This document shows positions 45,573 to 57,502 of a DNA stretch of 64,000 nucleotides, in pieces. Where the stretch lies: NCBI RefSeq assembly GCF_001425045.1, contig NZ_LMDJ01000003.1:321276-385275 (forward strand). Reading direction: 5' to 3'. The position numbers and the translations under genes are program-made. Numbering within the stretch: the stretch's first letter is position 1; the number at the start of each line of letters is the position of its first letter. The DNA is from Massilia sp. Root351. Its GTDB lineage: Bacteria > Pseudomonadota > Gammaproteobacteria > Burkholderiales > Burkholderiaceae_D. Below the pieces are notes generated by a model, which saw only the letters and a list, made by a program, of their open reading frames with translations, searched no databases and had not been told where the DNA came from.

Positions 45573-46460
45573 ATGGCAACCAAGAAACTGAAAGGCCTGG
45601 GTCGCGGCCTGGACGCCCTGTTGGGCGGCGACGGCGATCCATCCAACCCGGCGGCGAACGGCGGCGCGCCGACCGAGCTGGCCGTGGCACAGATGCAAGC
45701 CGGCAAGTACCAGCCGCGCACGCGCATGGACGAGGGTGGGCTGGCCGAGCTGGCCGCCTCCATCAAGACCCAGGGCATCATGCAGCCCATCCTGGTGCGG
45801 CCGATCGCGCCGGCCAAGGGCAGTGTGGTCAAATATGAAATCATCGCCGGAGAACGCCGTTTCCGCGCGGCGCAGCTGGCCGGCCTGGAAAACGTGCCGG
45901 TCCTGGTGCGCGAGGTGGACGACAAGACCGCCGCCGCCATGGCGCTGATCGAGAACATCCAGCGCGAGGACCTGAATCCGCTGGAAGAGGCGCAGGGCAT
46001 CCAGCGCCTGATCACCGACTTCGATTTCACCCACGAGCAGGCGGCCACGGCCGTCGGCCGCTCGCGCAGCGCCGTGTCCAATCTGTTAAGGCTGATCAAC
46101 CTGGCGGCGCCGGTGCAGACCATGCTGATGGCCGGCGACATCGACATGGGCCATGCCCGCGCCCTGCTGGCGGTCGATGCCGCCACCCAGATCACCCTGG
46201 CTAACGTTGTTGTGGCGAAACGCCTATCGGTGCGCGAAACGGAAAAGCTGGTGCAGCGCGCGCAGGAGGAGCAATCCGAGCAGGCCCAGCGCAAGCAAAA
46301 AGACAAGTCCGGCGACATCCTGCGCCTGGAGGAAGAACTGGCCGACCTGCTGGCCACGCCAGTGGTGTTCAAGATGGGCGCCAAGGGCCGCGGCCAGATG
46401 GTGATCGATTTTGCCGACCTGGATGTGCTGGACGGATTGCTGACACGCTTGCGCGGCTAA
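45573..46460 (+). CDS. parB: Chromosome partitioning protein ParB (Spo0J)
   Basis: 295 residues. N-terminal ParA-stimulating segment (KKLKGLGRGLDALLGG), the ParB/Srx CTP-binding domain (QPRTRMDEGGLAELAASI; GERRFRAAQLAG; ENIQREDLNPLEEA), a central HTH (THEQAATAVGRSRSAVSNLLRLI) that reads parS, and a C-terminal dimerisation domain. It acts as a CTP-dependent clamp loaded at parS. Two good parS sites are 3.5 kb upstream. Confidence 0.97.
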   Translation: MATKKLKGLGRGLDALLGGDGDPSNPAANGGAPTELAVAQMQAGKYQPRTRMDEGGLAELAASIKTQGIMQPILVRPIAPAKGSVVKYEIIAGERRFRAAQLAGLENVPVLVREVDDKTAAAMALIENIQREDLNPLEEAQGIQRLITDFDFTHEQAATAVGRSRSAVSNLLRLINLAAPVQTMLMAGDIDMGHARALLAVDAATQITLANVVVAKRLSVRETEKLVQRAQEEQSEQAQRKQKDKSGDILRLEEELADLLATPVVFKMGAKGRGQMVIDFADLDVLDGLLTRLRG

Positions 46461-46503
46461 GTTACAAGCCGGTAACCAGAAGTCGTGGCAACGTTGACAC
46501 TAT

Positions 46504-46528
46504 GATAGCGCGCACACCGTGCGCTATC
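46504..46528 (+). other. Hairpin downstream of parB
   Basis: Arms gatagcgc (46504-46511) and gcgctatc (46521-46528) with further internal pairing. There is no T run, so it may stabilise the parB transcript or be a factor-dependent end; weak evidence. Confidence 0.35.
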
Positions 46529-46603
46529 TTGGTGCATCTACTCTAAAAGCGGTGCAAAACCGTATCTTTCTTGCCCAAACAGCCATGTTGCGGCGCACCA
46601 TGT

Positions 46604-46633
46604 TTGACCAAACTAAGCAATTCCTAATATAAT
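46604..46633 (+). promoter_or_regulatory. Sigma-70 promoter of the atp operon
   Basis: TTGACC (46604-46609), an 18-base spacer and perfect TATAAT (46628-46633). Transcription would start near 46640, leaving a ~37-base leader before the GTG at 46677. Confidence 0.75.
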
Positions 46634-46676
46634 CCCGTGTCTTTAGGTGTATACGCTTTCTCTGGGAACCCGGCAA

Positions 46677-47045
46677 GTGAGTGATTTTTTTCAGCGCATT
46701 GCCTCTCCGGTGTTTAAAGTAGTTGCCTTGCAGTTCACAATCGCCACGTTTTTTTCCGCCGCCACCGCATATTTCGGCAGCGTTGAGAGAGGCTGGTCTG
46801 CCGCTTTAGGCGGAGCGATCGCAGTCATCGGGAGCCTGGTGTACGCGATGATTGTCGCGGGCGAAACGAATGACGCCAAGAAAGCATTCCGGACGCATTT
46901 CCGCGCCGAGATGGTTAAAGTTTTCATAACGGCAGCGCTGTTCATTGCGGCGCTGGTACTGTTCTCGTCGGCCGCATGGTTATGGCTGATCATAGGTTTC
47001 GCGGTAGCGACCCTGGCTTACTGGTTCGCGCTGCTAGCAGTTTAA
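46677..47045 (+). CDS. atpI: ATP synthase subunit I
   Basis: 122-residue membrane protein with four helices (FKVVALQFTIATFFSAATAYF; ALGGAIAVIGSLVYAMIVAG; MVKVFITAALFIAALVLFSS; WLWLIIGFAVATLAYWFALL). AtpI helps assemble the c ring. A GTG start at 46677 is preferred over the GTG at 46647, because the latter would begin about seven bases after the predicted transcription start. First gene of the ATP synthase operon. Confidence 0.85.
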   Translation: MSDFFQRIASPVFKVVALQFTIATFFSAATAYFGSVERGWSAALGGAIAVIGSLVYAMIVAGETNDAKKAFRTHFRAEMVKVFITAALFIAALVLFSSAAWLWLIIGFAVATLAYWFALLAV

Positions 47046-47049
47046 TTAA

Positions 47050-48210
<1,161 letters not shown>

Positions 48211-48248
48211 TCACCGCTCCAACCGGGGAAACTTTTTAGGAGCAAGGT

Positions 48249-48719
48249 ATGGACATTAATATGTCGCTCATCGGCCAGATGATCACCTTCGCGGTGCTCG
48301 TTTGGTTCTCGATGAAATTCGTTTTCCCAGCGTTGAATTCCACGCTGGACGAGCGTGCCAAGCGTATCGCCGATGGTCTGGCTGCGGCCGACCAGGGCAA
48401 GGCTTCGATGGAAATCGCTGAAAAGCGTGCTTCCGAAGCCCTGACCTCCGCCCGCGACGAAGCTGCCCAGCGCGTCGCGGACGCCGAGAAGCGTGCGCAA
48501 CTGGTGGCTGAAGAAATCAAGGCCAACGCCAAAGCCGAAGCGGACCGCATCATTGCGCAAGCCAAAGCTGAAGCCGAACAGCAAGTTACCCAGGCCCGCG
48601 AAGCTCTGCGCGCCCAGGTGGCCGACCTGGCGGTCAAAGGTGCCGAGCAGATCTTGAAGCGTGAAGTCACCGCGTCGGCCCACGCCGACCTGCTGGCCCG
48701 CCTCGCGACTGAGCTGTAA
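48249..48719 (+). CDS. atpF: F0F1 ATP synthase subunit b
   Basis: 156 residues. One N-terminal membrane helix ([21 protein letters not shown]) and a long charged coiled coil rich in Ala, Lys and Glu (about 30-150), which forms the peripheral stalk. Good TTTTTAGGAGC leader. Two bases before atpH. Confidence 0.96.
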   Translation: MDINMSLIGQMITFAVLVWFSMKFVFPALNSTLDERAKRIADGLAAADQGKASMEIAEKRASEALTSARDEAAQRVADAEKRAQLVAEEIKANAKAEADRIIAQAKAEAEQQVTQAREALRAQVADLAVKGAEQILKREVTASAHADLLARLATEL

Positions 48720-48721
48720 TC

Positions 48722-49255
48722 ATGGCTGAACTCGCAACCGTCGCCCGTCCCTACGCGGAAGCCCTCTTCCGCGTAGCCCAAGCCGGCAACCTCGCGCAGT
48801 GGTCCGATCTGGTGTCCGAACTGGCCCAGATCGGCGGCAACGCCGATGTGCTGGACTATGCCCGCAATCCGAAAGTTTCGGAAAGCGATGTCATCGCCAC
48901 CATTCAGTCTCTGGTGAAATCGCCGCTGAACGCGGAAGCCAATAACTTCCTCGGCATGCTGGTCGCCAACAATCGTATCGAATTGCTGCCGGAGATCGGC
49001 GCCCAATTCCAGCTGTTGAAAAACAGCGCGGAAGGTGCGGCGGATGCCGAGATCACGAGCGCGTTCGACATGAGCGCCGCCCAGGTTGCCGAGCTGGTTG
49101 CCACGCTGGAAAAGAAATTCAGCCGCAAGATCAACCCGAGCGTGACCGTAGACCCATCGTTGATCGGTGGCGTGCGCGTGGTCGTCGGTGACGAAGTGCT
49201 CGACACTTCGGTCCGCGCCAGGCTGCAGCAGATGCGCGTCGCGCTGGTCGCTTAA
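48722..49255 (+). CDS. atpH: F0F1 ATP synthase subunit delta
   Basis: 177 residues. Caps F1 and joins it to the b-subunit stalk. N-terminal helical domain ([18 protein letters not shown]) and the C-terminal conserved [35 protein letters not shown]. Almost no gap after atpF, so coupled translation is likely. Confidence 0.96.
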   Translation: MAELATVARPYAEALFRVAQAGNLAQWSDLVSELAQIGGNADVLDYARNPKVSESDVIATIQSLVKSPLNAEANNFLGMLVANNRIELLPEIGAQFQLLKNSAEGAADAEITSAFDMSAAQVAELVATLEKKFSRKINPSVTVDPSLIGGVRVVVGDEVLDTSVRARLQQMRVALVA

Positions 49256-49326
49256 GACCCGCTGGCCGCTACGGCAGACCAAATATACCCTCGCGCAAGC
49301 GGAGAGAACTACATTTAGGAGTTAGT

Positions 49327-50868
49327 ATGCAACTCAACCCATCTGAAATCAGCGAGCTGATCAAGAGCCGGATCCAAGGCATTGATGGCGGCGCTGAAGT
49401 GCGCAATCAAGGCACGGTTATTTCCGTAGCCGACGGTATCTGCCGCATCCACGGTCTGTCGGACGTAATGCAAGGCGAGATGCTGGAATTCCCAGGCAAT
49501 ACTTTCGGCCTGGCGATGAACTTGGAGCGCGACTCGGTCGGCGCCGTGATCCTGGGTGCTTACGAGCACATCTCGGAAGGCGACACCGTCAAGTGCACCG
49601 GCCGCATCCTGGAAGTGCCAGTCGGTCCTGAACTGCGCGGCCGCGTGGTCAACGCCCTGGGCCAGCCGATCGACGGCAAAGGTCCGGTCGAAGCCAAGCT
49701 GACCTCGCCTATCGAGAAGATCGCACCGGGCGTGATCGCCCGTGAGTCCGTGTCGCAGCCTATGCAGACCGGCCTGAAGTCGATCGACGCGATGGTACCG
49801 ATTGGCCGTGGCCAGCGTGAGCTGATCATTGGCGACCGCCAGACTGGTAAGTCGGCGGTGGCGGTTGATGCGATCATCAACCAAAAAGGCCAGGGCATGA
49901 CTTGCATCTACGTTGCAATCGGCCAGAAAGCTTCCACCATCAAGAACATCGTGCGCTCGCTGGAAACGCACGGCGCGATGGAGTACACCATTGTCGTGGC
50001 TGCCACCGCGTCGGAATCGGCAGCGATGCAGTACATCTCGGCCTACTCCGGCTGCACCATGGGCGAATACTTCCGCGACCGCGGCGAAGACGCCCTGATC
50101 GTGTACGATGACCTGTCGAAGCAAGCAGTTGCCTACCGTCAGATCTCCCTGCTGCTGCGCCGCCCACCAGGCCGCGAAGCGTACCCAGGCGACGTGTTCT
50201 ACCTGCACAGCCGCCTGCTGGAACGCGCAGCACGCGTGAACGCCGACTACGTCGAAGCCTTCACCAAGGGTGAAGTCAAAGGCAAGACCGGCTCGCTGAC
50301 CGCACTGCCTATCATCGAAACCCAGGCTGGCGACGTTTCGGCGTTCGTGCCAACCAACGTGATTTCGATTACCGACGGCCAGATCTTCCTGGAAACCTCG
50401 CTGTTCAACTCCGGTATCCGTCCTGCGATTAACGCGGGTATCTCGGTATCGCGCGTTGGTGGCGCGGCCCAGACCAAGGTCATCAAAAACCTGTCCGGCG
50501 GTATCCGTACCGACTTGGCGCAGTACCGTGAACTGGCTGCGTTCGCGCAGTTCGCTTCCGACCTGGACGAATCGACCCGCAAACAGCTGGACCGCGGCGC
50601 ACGCGTGACCGAACTGCTGAAGCAGGCGCAGTACTCGCCGCTGTCGATTTCCCTGATGGGCGCATCGCTGTTCGCAGTGAACAAGGGCTTCCTGGACGAC
50701 GTGGCAGTGAAGAAAGTACTGCCATTCGAAGCCGGCCTGCACGCCTACCTGAAGACCAAGCAAGCTGCTCTGCTGGCCAAGATCGAAGAAACCAAGCAAC
50801 TGGACAAAGACGGCGAAGCCGCCCTGTCGGCCGCCATTGCTGATTTCAAGAAATCCGGCGCATTTTAA
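49327..50868 (+). CDS. atpA: F0F1 ATP synthase subunit alpha
   Basis: 513 residues, canonical length. Non-catalytic nucleotide site with P-loop GDRQTGKS (residues 169-176), and the family signature near [14 protein letters not shown]. Codon use is more relaxed than in neighbouring GC-rich genes, consistent with high expression. Confidence 0.98.
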   Translation: MQLNPSEISELIKSRIQGIDGGAEVRNQGTVISVADGICRIHGLSDVMQGEMLEFPGNTFGLAMNLERDSVGAVILGAYEHISEGDTVKCTGRILEVPVGPELRGRVVNALGQPIDGKGPVEAKLTSPIEKIAPGVIARESVSQPMQTGLKSIDAMVPIGRGQRELIIGDRQTGKSAVAVDAIINQKGQGMTCIYVAIGQKASTIKNIVRSLETHGAMEYTIVVAATASESAAMQYISAYSGCTMGEYFRDRGEDALIVYDDLSKQAVAYRQISLLLRRPPGREAYPGDVFYLHSRLLERAARVNADYVEAFTKGEVKGKTGSLTALPIIETQAGDVSAFVPTNVISITDGQIFLETSLFNSGIRPAINAGISVSRVGGAAQTKVIKNLSGGIRTDLAQYRELAAFAQFASDLDESTRKQLDRGARVTELLKQAQYSPLSISLMGASLFAVNKGFLDDVAVKKVLPFEAGLHAYLKTKQAALLAKIEETKQLDKDGEAALSAAIADFKKSGAF

Positions 50869-50875
50869 GCGGCAC

Positions 50876-50904
50876 GGCGGCCGGGGTTGCGACCCCGGGC
50901 CGCC
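50876..50904 (+). other. Stable intercistronic hairpin between atpA and atpG
   Basis: Arms ggcggccggggt (50876-50887) and acccc-g-ggccgcc (50892-50904) pair over 12 bp with one bulged G and a TGCG loop. No T run follows. It ends 11 bases before the GAAGGAG of atpG and probably protects the upstream message or sets relative subunit output. Confidence 0.6.
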
Positions 50905-50929
50905 TTCAGCGCAGAAGGAGTAAGGACTC

Positions 50930-51805
50930 ATGGCAGTAGGCAAAGAGATACGTGGCAAGATCAAAAGCGTAGAGAATACGAAAAAGATCACCAAGGCGAT
51001 GGAAATGGTCGCCGCATCGAAAATGCGCAAGGCGCAGGATCGCATGCGCGCCGCCCGTCCCTACAGTGACAAGGTTCGTAATATCGCCGCTAATCTGGCG
51101 ACCGCCAACCCTGAATACACGCACCCGTTCCTGGCGCAAGCCCAGGGAACCGAAGCGAAGGCAGTGGGTTTCATCATCGTCACGACCGACAAGGGTCTGT
51201 GCGGTGGCCTGAACACCAACGTGCTGCGCATGGTGACGGCGAAAACGCGCGAGCTGGAAACGGCCGGCGTCAAGGTTGAAGCGGTAGCCATCGGTAACAA
51301 AGGTTTGGGGTTCTTGAATCGGGTAGGCGTCCCTGTTGTTGCGCAAGCAACGCAGATCGGCGACACGCCGCATCTGGAGAAACTGATCGGGCCTGTGAAG
51401 GTCATGCTCGAGAAGTTCACGGAAGGCAAACTCGACGCAGTGTACCTGTGCTATACCAAGTTCATCAACACGATGAAGCAAGAGCCGCAAGTGCAGCAGC
51501 TGCTGCCGCTGACGGCGGACAACATCACGGCCGACAAGGGTAGCCTCAAGTGGGACTACATCTACGAGCCGGATGCAGCGACCGTGATTGACGAACTGCT
51601 GGAGCGCTACATTGAAGCGCTGGTATACCAGGCGGTGGCGGAAAACCTGGCGTCCGAGCAATCGGCCCGCATGGTGGCGATGAAAGCCGCCAGCGACAAC
51701 GCAGGTAGCGTCATCGGTGAACTGAAGCTGATCTATAACAAGACGCGTCAGGCTGCGATTACCAAAGAACTCTCCGAAATCGTTGCCGGTGCGGCTGCGG
51801 TTTAA
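50930..51805 (+). CDS. atpG: F0F1 ATP synthase subunit gamma
   Basis: 291 residues. Central rotor shaft. N-terminal helix [33 protein letters not shown] and the C-terminal helix ending [44 protein letters not shown] are the conserved coiled coil. Preceded by AGAAGGAG and a stable hairpin. Confidence 0.97.
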   Translation: MAVGKEIRGKIKSVENTKKITKAMEMVAASKMRKAQDRMRAARPYSDKVRNIAANLATANPEYTHPFLAQAQGTEAKAVGFIIVTTDKGLCGGLNTNVLRMVTAKTRELETAGVKVEAVAIGNKGLGFLNRVGVPVVAQATQIGDTPHLEKLIGPVKVMLEKFTEGKLDAVYLCYTKFINTMKQEPQVQQLLPLTADNITADKGSLKWDYIYEPDAATVIDELLERYIEALVYQAVAENLASEQSARMVAMKAASDNAGSVIGELKLIYNKTRQAAITKELSEIVAGAAAV

Positions 51806-53236
<1,431 letters not shown>

Positions 53237-53251
53237 TCGCTGAGTTTGCTT

Positions 53252-53275
53252 CGGCCCCGCCGCAAGGCGGGGCCG
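53252..53275 (+). other. Stable intercistronic hairpin between atpD and atpC
   Basis: Perfect 10-bp stem cggccccgcc / ggcggggccg with a GCAA tetraloop (GNRA type), no T run. Likely lets atpD be produced in excess of atpC by slowing decay from the 3' side. Confidence 0.65.
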
Positions 53276-53296
53276 TCATATCCCGATAGGACACAC

Positions 53297-53719
53297 ATGG
53301 CAAATACCATACACGTAGACGTGGTTTCCGCGGAAGAGCAGATCTTCTCGGGCGAAGCCGAATTCGTCGCGTTGCCGGGCGAGCAGGGCGAGCTGGGTAT
53401 CTACCCCAAGCACACCCCGCTGATCACCCGTATTCGTCCAGGCGCGGTACGCATCAAGGTAGCGGGCAAGGCTGAAGAAGAGTTCGTCTTCGTCGCCGGC
53501 GGCCTGCTGGAAGTGCAGCCGAACGCCGTCACGGTACTGGCTGACACCGCGATCCGTGGTGCAGACCTGGATGAAGCCAAAGCCTCGGCCGCCAAGAAAC
53601 TGGCGGAAGAAGCGCTGGCCAACAACACCGGCAGCATCGACTACGCGAAAGCGCAAGCCGAGCTGGCCGCCGCGATCGGCCAACTGGCCGCCATCGCCAA
53701 ACTGCGCGCCAAGCAATAA
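53297..53719 (+). CDS. atpC: F0F1 ATP synthase subunit epsilon
   Basis: 140 residues. N-terminal beta sandwich ([40 protein letters not shown]) and C-terminal helical hairpin (about 90-140) that can inhibit F1. The start MANTIHVDV at 53297 is used; the longer frame begins inside the preceding hairpin. Last gene of the operon. Confidence 0.96.
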   Translation: MANTIHVDVVSAEEQIFSGEAEFVALPGEQGELGIYPKHTPLITRIRPGAVRIKVAGKAEEEFVFVAGGLLEVQPNAVTVLADTAIRGADLDEAKASAAKKLAEEALANNTGSIDYAKAQAELAAAIGQLAAIAKLRAKQ

Positions 53720-53737
53720 GCTCGGTCAGCAGACGCC

Positions 53738-53765
53738 AAAAAGGCAGCTTCGGCTGCCTTTTTTA
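53738..53765 (+). terminator. Rho-independent terminator of the atp operon
   Basis: Stem aaaaaggcagc / gctgccttttt with a TTCG loop and T run, 18 bases after atpC. Confidence 0.95.
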
Positions 53766-53832
53766 TTGCTCGAAATATATTTATACTATTGCTTTTATGG
53801 CAAACTGCGCATTTCCCGGTTGAAATTCGCAT

Positions 53833-54792
53833 ATGAAACAGTATCTGATCGCCTGCCTGGGCCTGGTTGCCTTTCTGCCCTGCTTTGCGGCTGATGCACC
53901 GCCGACCATCGAGGTGCACAGCCTTGCGCGGGAGTTTGTGACCTTCTGGGACGGCAGCCAGGGCATGCCGGAAGCGCAGCGCGTGGCGGCGTTTAAAACA
54001 CAGATCGGCGCGCGTTTCCCGGAGTTCTACGGTACTGAACGCTACGCCGGCACGCGCACGCAGGCCGAGCAGGATGAGCTGATACGCCGCAATCTGGCCG
54101 GCTTTGGTCCGATGCGGCAGGCTTACCTGGATAAAGTGGCCCGCTTCGATGCGGATCTGCCGCGGCACATCGCGACCTTCACTGCAGCGTTTCCCGAGTT
54201 TAAGCCGACAGTGAGCACCTACTTCGTTCATTCGCTCGGCGAAATGGACGGCGGCACGCGCGAGCTGAACGGCCGCAACTATCTGATCTTCGGCGCCGAC
54301 GGCATGGTGCGCTATCACGGCGCCGGCGACGAAGCCGCCTTTTTTCATCACGAGCTGTTCCATATCCACCATGCGGCCCAGGCGGTGAACTGCGACGACG
54401 ACAGGCTGGCGGACCGCCTGTGGACCGAGGGCTTGGCCACCTACATGTCGAAAGTCATGAACCCGCAGGCCAGCGACCAGGAAATGCTGCTTGACCTGCC
54501 AAAAGGCAGCGCCGATCTCGTCCGGAGCCGGATTTATGCCAGCCTGGCTCAACTGGAGCAGGTGTTGGACAGTGGCGACCGCCAGCAATTTGCGAGTCTG
54601 TTCCTGATGGACGGCCGTAGCGAAGGCGGGCTGCCGCCCCGGCGCGGCTATATGCTGGGTTATCTGATCGCCCAGGAACTGGGCAAATCCCGCAGCCCGG
54701 CGCAACTCGCCAAGCTCAGCTGCGCGGAAGCGCGTCCGCTGATGGCCGCAGCGATACGCAGTCTGCAGCAGCAGCCCCTCAAGGAACACTGA
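53833..54792 (+). CDS. Secreted putative zinc metallopeptidase (HExxH, gluzincin-like)
   Basis: 319 residues. Signal peptide MKQYLIACLGLVAFLPCFA, then an alpha-rich domain. Residues 173-177 are HELFH (HExxH) within HHELFHIHH, and Glu199 in the WTEGLATYMS helix is a likely third zinc ligand 22 residues later, the spacing of gluzincins. It resembles DUF2268-type predicted proteases, but I cannot name the family. Conserved NYLIFGADGMVRYH precedes the site. It ends 14 bases inside the convergent DUF433 gene. Confidence 0.75.
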   Translation: MKQYLIACLGLVAFLPCFAADAPPTIEVHSLAREFVTFWDGSQGMPEAQRVAAFKTQIGARFPEFYGTERYAGTRTQAEQDELIRRNLAGFGPMRQAYLDKVARFDADLPRHIATFTAAFPEFKPTVSTYFVHSLGEMDGGTRELNGRNYLIFGADGMVRYHGAGDEAAFFHHELFHIHHAAQAVNCDDDRLADRLWTEGLATYMSKVMNPQASDQEMLLDLPKGSADLVRSRIYASLAQLEQVLDSGDRQQFASLFLMDGRSEGGLPPRRGYMLGYLIAQELGKSRSPAQLAKLSCAEARPLMAAAIRSLQQQPLKEH

Positions 54793-55012
54793 GCCGCCCG
54801 TCGCGTACCAAGGCATAAGCGTTTAGTACAGTTTGGGCGAGCCATGTCGCTACAGCGGCGCTTCTGCTCACGGACGGGAACTGATCGAGGACCTCCTCAA
54901 GCGGATCTCCTGCCGCGAGGCAGTCGAACATGTTTCTGACCGGCACACGCGTTCCGACAAAGATTGGAACCCCCTGGATTTGCGGGTCGCCCTGAATGGC
55001 AGTCGCGTGCAT
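54779..55012 (-). CDS. DUF433 family protein (antitoxin-like)
   Basis: 77 residues. DUF433 motif is clear: DPQIQGVPIFVGTRVPVRNMFDCLAAGDPLEEVLDQFPSVSR, a small HTH-like fold related to VapB-type antitoxins. The start at 55012 is fixed by AAGGAGG five bases upstream. Such genes are normally followed by a DUF5615 PIN-like toxin gene; here the downstream space is taken by a convergent peptidase gene overlapping by 14 bases, so no toxin partner exists. Probably an orphan or stand-alone regulator. Confidence 0.85.
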   Translation of the reverse strand: MHATAIQGDPQIQGVPIFVGTRVPVRNMFDCLAAGDPLEEVLDQFPSVSRSAAVATWLAQTVLNAYALVRDGRLSVP

Positions 55013-55064
55013 TTTTGCCTCCTTCAACTACTCCATACTGGCTCCGTACGCGGCCGGCGAAAAA

Positions 55065-55616
55065 TCAACTGCACATGCCATAGGCTTTACGGTCTTCGAA
55101 ATAACGGTAGGTGAATGTGCGGACCGGATAACGCTCGCGTTCGATCACCATCGGCGGCGGCGTGAAATCGAAACGGTCCGGCAGCTTGCCTTTGAATTGC
55201 AGGCGGAAGCGGAATTGGGTGGCGTCCGACCTTGCGGTCGCCACCATCAGCACAGGCATTTCCTTGATGACTTCCACCATTTCAGGCCGCGCGCTGGTGC
55301 CGCGCTGGTAAATACTGGCAATTTCTGCATTCATGAGCGGCGCGCCTTTGGGCTGGTAAATTTTGAATGCGCGGCTGGTGAATTGCGCTTGGGTATTCCG
55401 AGGCAGCATATAAACCAGCCCAATCTCCACACCGCCCTCCGGTATTGCGACGGGCGCTGTGGCCGTCACATAAATGCCATCGGGTAGATCAAAACGCGAT
55501 TCATCCACCCAGTTCCTGCAATCAGGCGTTTTTGCCTGGTACAAGTCGGCGGGAGTGTACTTATCGCCGCAAGCGGCCAGGGCAAGCAACAGGAAAAGAG
55601 GCGCGTAGCGGCGCAT
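55065..55616 (-). CDS. Lipoprotein of unknown function
   Basis: 183 residues from the Met at 55616. MRRYAPLFLLLALAACGDK is a lipoprotein signal with lipobox LAAC; the mature protein begins CGDKYTPADLYQ and is rich in beta-prone stretches (DGIYVTATAPVAIPEGGVEIGLVYML). No domain recognised. An in-frame Met at 55649 would add 11 residues before the signal. The upstream VOC gene ends 45 bases away on the same strand, so co-transcription is possible. Confidence 0.72.
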   Translation of the reverse strand: MRRYAPLFLLLALAACGDKYTPADLYQAKTPDCRNWVDESRFDLPDGIYVTATAPVAIPEGGVEIGLVYMLPRNTQAQFTSRAFKIYQPKGAPLMNAEIASIYQRGTSARPEMVEVIKEMPVLMVATARSDATQFRFRLQFKGKLPDRFDFTPPPMVIERERYPVRTFTYRYFEDRKAYGMCS

Positions 55617-55660
55617 AAGGATTACCGGTGAGTAGTTGAATACCCGCATGGTATCAGAAA

Positions 55661-56026
55661 TCAGCGCTTCTCTTCCATTAAAGCCAGCAAATGGCCGTCG
55701 GGATCGCGGAAGAACGCCATCCACAATTCATGATCCGACATTTTTGTCACCAAATGCGGGGTGCCATCGAATGGGACGGATTTTTCTTTCAGCTTATCGG
55801 CGACGGCTTCAATGTCTTTCACGGTAAAGTAAATACAGGTCCCTTGCCCTGGGTAAACCTGTCGGTCCGTGCCTTCCAACATTAAGCGGACACCGTCGCA
55901 GTCAAAAAACACCAGCTCGCCGAAACGGTAGAGCTTGTGCATTCCCAATGTTTCGCCGTAAAACTTCTCGGCCTGGTCCGCATCGGATACGGCCAGTGCG
56001 ATCTGGCCAATTTTGCATAACGCCAT
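55661..56026 (-). CDS. VOC family (glyoxalase/bleomycin-resistance fold) protein
   Basis: 121 residues with two beta-alpha-beta-beta-beta units: IGQIALAVSDADQAEKFYGETLGMHKLYRFGELVFFDCDGVRLMLEG and CIYFTVKDIEAVADKLKEKSVPFDG, ending FFRDPDGHLLALMEEKR. Metal-ligand positions (His/Glu) are partly present (MSDHELWMAFFRDPDG). Could be an isomerase, dioxygenase or binding protein; function not assignable. Start at 56026 is set by AGGAGGTGAAA directly upstream. Confidence 0.88.
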   Translation of the reverse strand: MALCKIGQIALAVSDADQAEKFYGETLGMHKLYRFGELVFFDCDGVRLMLEGTDRQVYPGQGTCIYFTVKDIEAVADKLKEKSVPFDGTPHLVTKMSDHELWMAFFRDPDGHLLALMEEKR

Positions 56027-56160
56027 TTTCACCTCCTGAACTAAGTCGACTTTCCTAGACTAGGCGCTTTGCGGCACGCATTCAAGCGTGCCGGGTTGAT
56101 TATGCACAAATCAGGCACGATCAAGCCAGAAACTGGCATGAATTTGGCGGAAAAGGGCCG

Positions 56161-56192
56161 GGCGGACGCTCTGAAACCCCACAGCGTCCGCC
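56161..56192 (-). terminator. Hairpin terminator of rsgA
   Basis: Perfect 10-bp stem ggcggacgct / agcgtccgcc eight bases after the rsgA stop, followed on the minus strand by a weak pyrimidine tract (ccggcccttttcc). Probably the transcript end. Confidence 0.6.
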
Positions 56193-56199
56193 TGATGGC

Positions 56200-57249
56200 T
56201 TAGTTCCGTTTATCGTGGCTGCGCTTGGTGCCAGCCTTGTTCAGCACTTTCCACTTCGCCCGCTGCGCAATCCTTTCCAGCGGGGTTTGCAGGCTGCGCT
56301 GCGCATCGCGCATAAGCTTGTGAAAATTTAATAACCGGTCGGCATGGATATTCCCGCGCACGGCACAACCGGGTTCCGATTCATGTCGGCAGTCGCGGAA
56401 TTGGCAAGCGGCGGCCAGTATGTCGATATCGGAGAATACCGATGACAAGGCTTCTTCATCCGCGTCCGGCCGCCAGGTGCGCAATCCTGGCGTGTCGATA
56501 ATACAAGCGCCATCCGGGCACAAATGCAGGGAACGGGCGGTTGTCGTGTGGCGTCCCCTGCCGTCGCCTTTTCTGATACCGCCGGTTTCCTGATGCGCTG
56601 CGCTTAATGTATTGGTCAGCGTCGATTTTCCCGCGCCGGATGAACCAAGCAGGCATAATGTCTGCCCGGCGCCCAGCCAGGGTTTTAATTCACCGATCGC
56701 TTCCGGACTTAATGCGTTGGTGTAAATTATTGGGATATAAGCGGGCAAGCGATCGCGAATAGCGTCAATACGCTGGCCGGTATTCCGGCAAATGTCGGAT
56801 TTGGTCAGAACGATAACCGGCGCAATGTCGGCGGATTGCACCATCGCGATATAACGTTCCAGTCTGCGCAGATTGAAATCGTTATCCAGGCCCATTACCA
56901 GCAATGCTGTATCGATATTGCTGGCGATTGATTGACGGTGCCCGTCCGCTGCGCGGCGGGCGATTAGATTGACTGGGGATAAGCGTTGGCTTATCCACAG
57001 TTCATTTTCGCCATGGTTTTCAAGGACGATCCAGTCCCCTACCGCGAGCGTGCAGTCAGCCCACACCCGGGGCAGCGCGCGCGCCTTATATTCGCGCTCG
57101 CCATCGTGAACCGTGAACCAGCTGCGCTGCACTTCGGTTATTCGCATCAGGCGTGCGCCTTCAGCGGCGGGCTCCAGCGTATGTAATTGGCTGGCGGTGA
57201 ATTGCTGAAATCCGATGCGGCGTAAAACTTCGAAATTGAATTCGATCAT
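56200..57249 (-). CDS. rsgA: Small-ribosomal-subunit GTPase RsgA
   Basis: 349 residues. Late 30S assembly GTPase with circularly permuted motifs: G4 LTKSD before G1 GSSGAGKST and G3 DTPG, an OB-fold N-terminus (YKARALPRVWADCTLAVGDWIVL) and a zinc-binding tail (AACQFRDCRHESEPGC). Contains one DnaA-like ttatccaca on the plus strand within the gene. A 253-base leader separates it from speD. Confidence 0.95.
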   Translation of the reverse strand: MIEFNFEVLRRIGFQQFTASQLHTLEPAAEGARLMRITEVQRSWFTVHDGEREYKARALPRVWADCTLAVGDWIVLENHGENELWISQRLSPVNLIARRAADGHRQSIASNIDTALLVMGLDNDFNLRRLERYIAMVQSADIAPVIVLTKSDICRNTGQRIDAIRDRLPAYIPIIYTNALSPEAIGELKPWLGAGQTLCLLGSSGAGKSTLTNTLSAAHQETGGIRKGDGRGRHTTTARSLHLCPDGACIIDTPGLRTWRPDADEEALSSVFSDIDILAAACQFRDCRHESEPGCAVRGNIHADRLLNFHKLMRDAQRSLQTPLERIAQRAKWKVLNKAGTKRSHDKRN

Positions 57250-57502
57250 GATGAGTGGTGTTCCTGTATCCGGGGTCGCTCGCGGCGCGCGCGAGCACAG
57301 CCATCCGCGAAAAGCGGAGGCGCGAAAAGTCAGGGATAGGCCGGCGCGCGATCAGGCGCGGCTCGACACCAGCTCGGTCAGAACAGGGGCGTAGACGGGC
57401 GATCAGGCAGCCGACAGGAGGGCAATGTCCAAGGTACGCATTTTTTAGTCTCCTGTGGATGAGTGGGGGAAGCCGCCAGTGTCGCACCGGAGGCAGAAAC
57501 AG
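57250..57502 (-). promoter_or_regulatory. Long rsgA leader / speD-rsgA intergenic region
   Basis: 253 bases between speD and rsgA on the same strand. The left two-thirds are GC-rich with many inverted cgcgcc/ggcgcg words and no terminator. It contains one short open frame with a good ribosome binding site (57403-57441). No promoter hexamers can be defended. Confidence 0.4.
57403..57441 (-). CDS. Candidate 12-residue leader peptide
   Basis: MRTLDIALLSAA followed by TGA. AGGAG lies eight bases before the ATG, one of the better ribosome binding sites in this part of the window. It sits 62 bases after speD and 153 before rsgA. It has no run of a single amino acid, so classic amino-acid attenuation is not evident. 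Could be a regulatory upstream ORF or chance. Confidence 0.3.
   Translation of the reverse strand: MRTLDIALLSAA

Noticed and set aside
46647..46676. Upstream GTG start for atpI
   Set aside because: It would begin about seven bases after the likely transcription start set by TTGACC-18-TATAAT; the GTG at 46677 leaves room for a leader.
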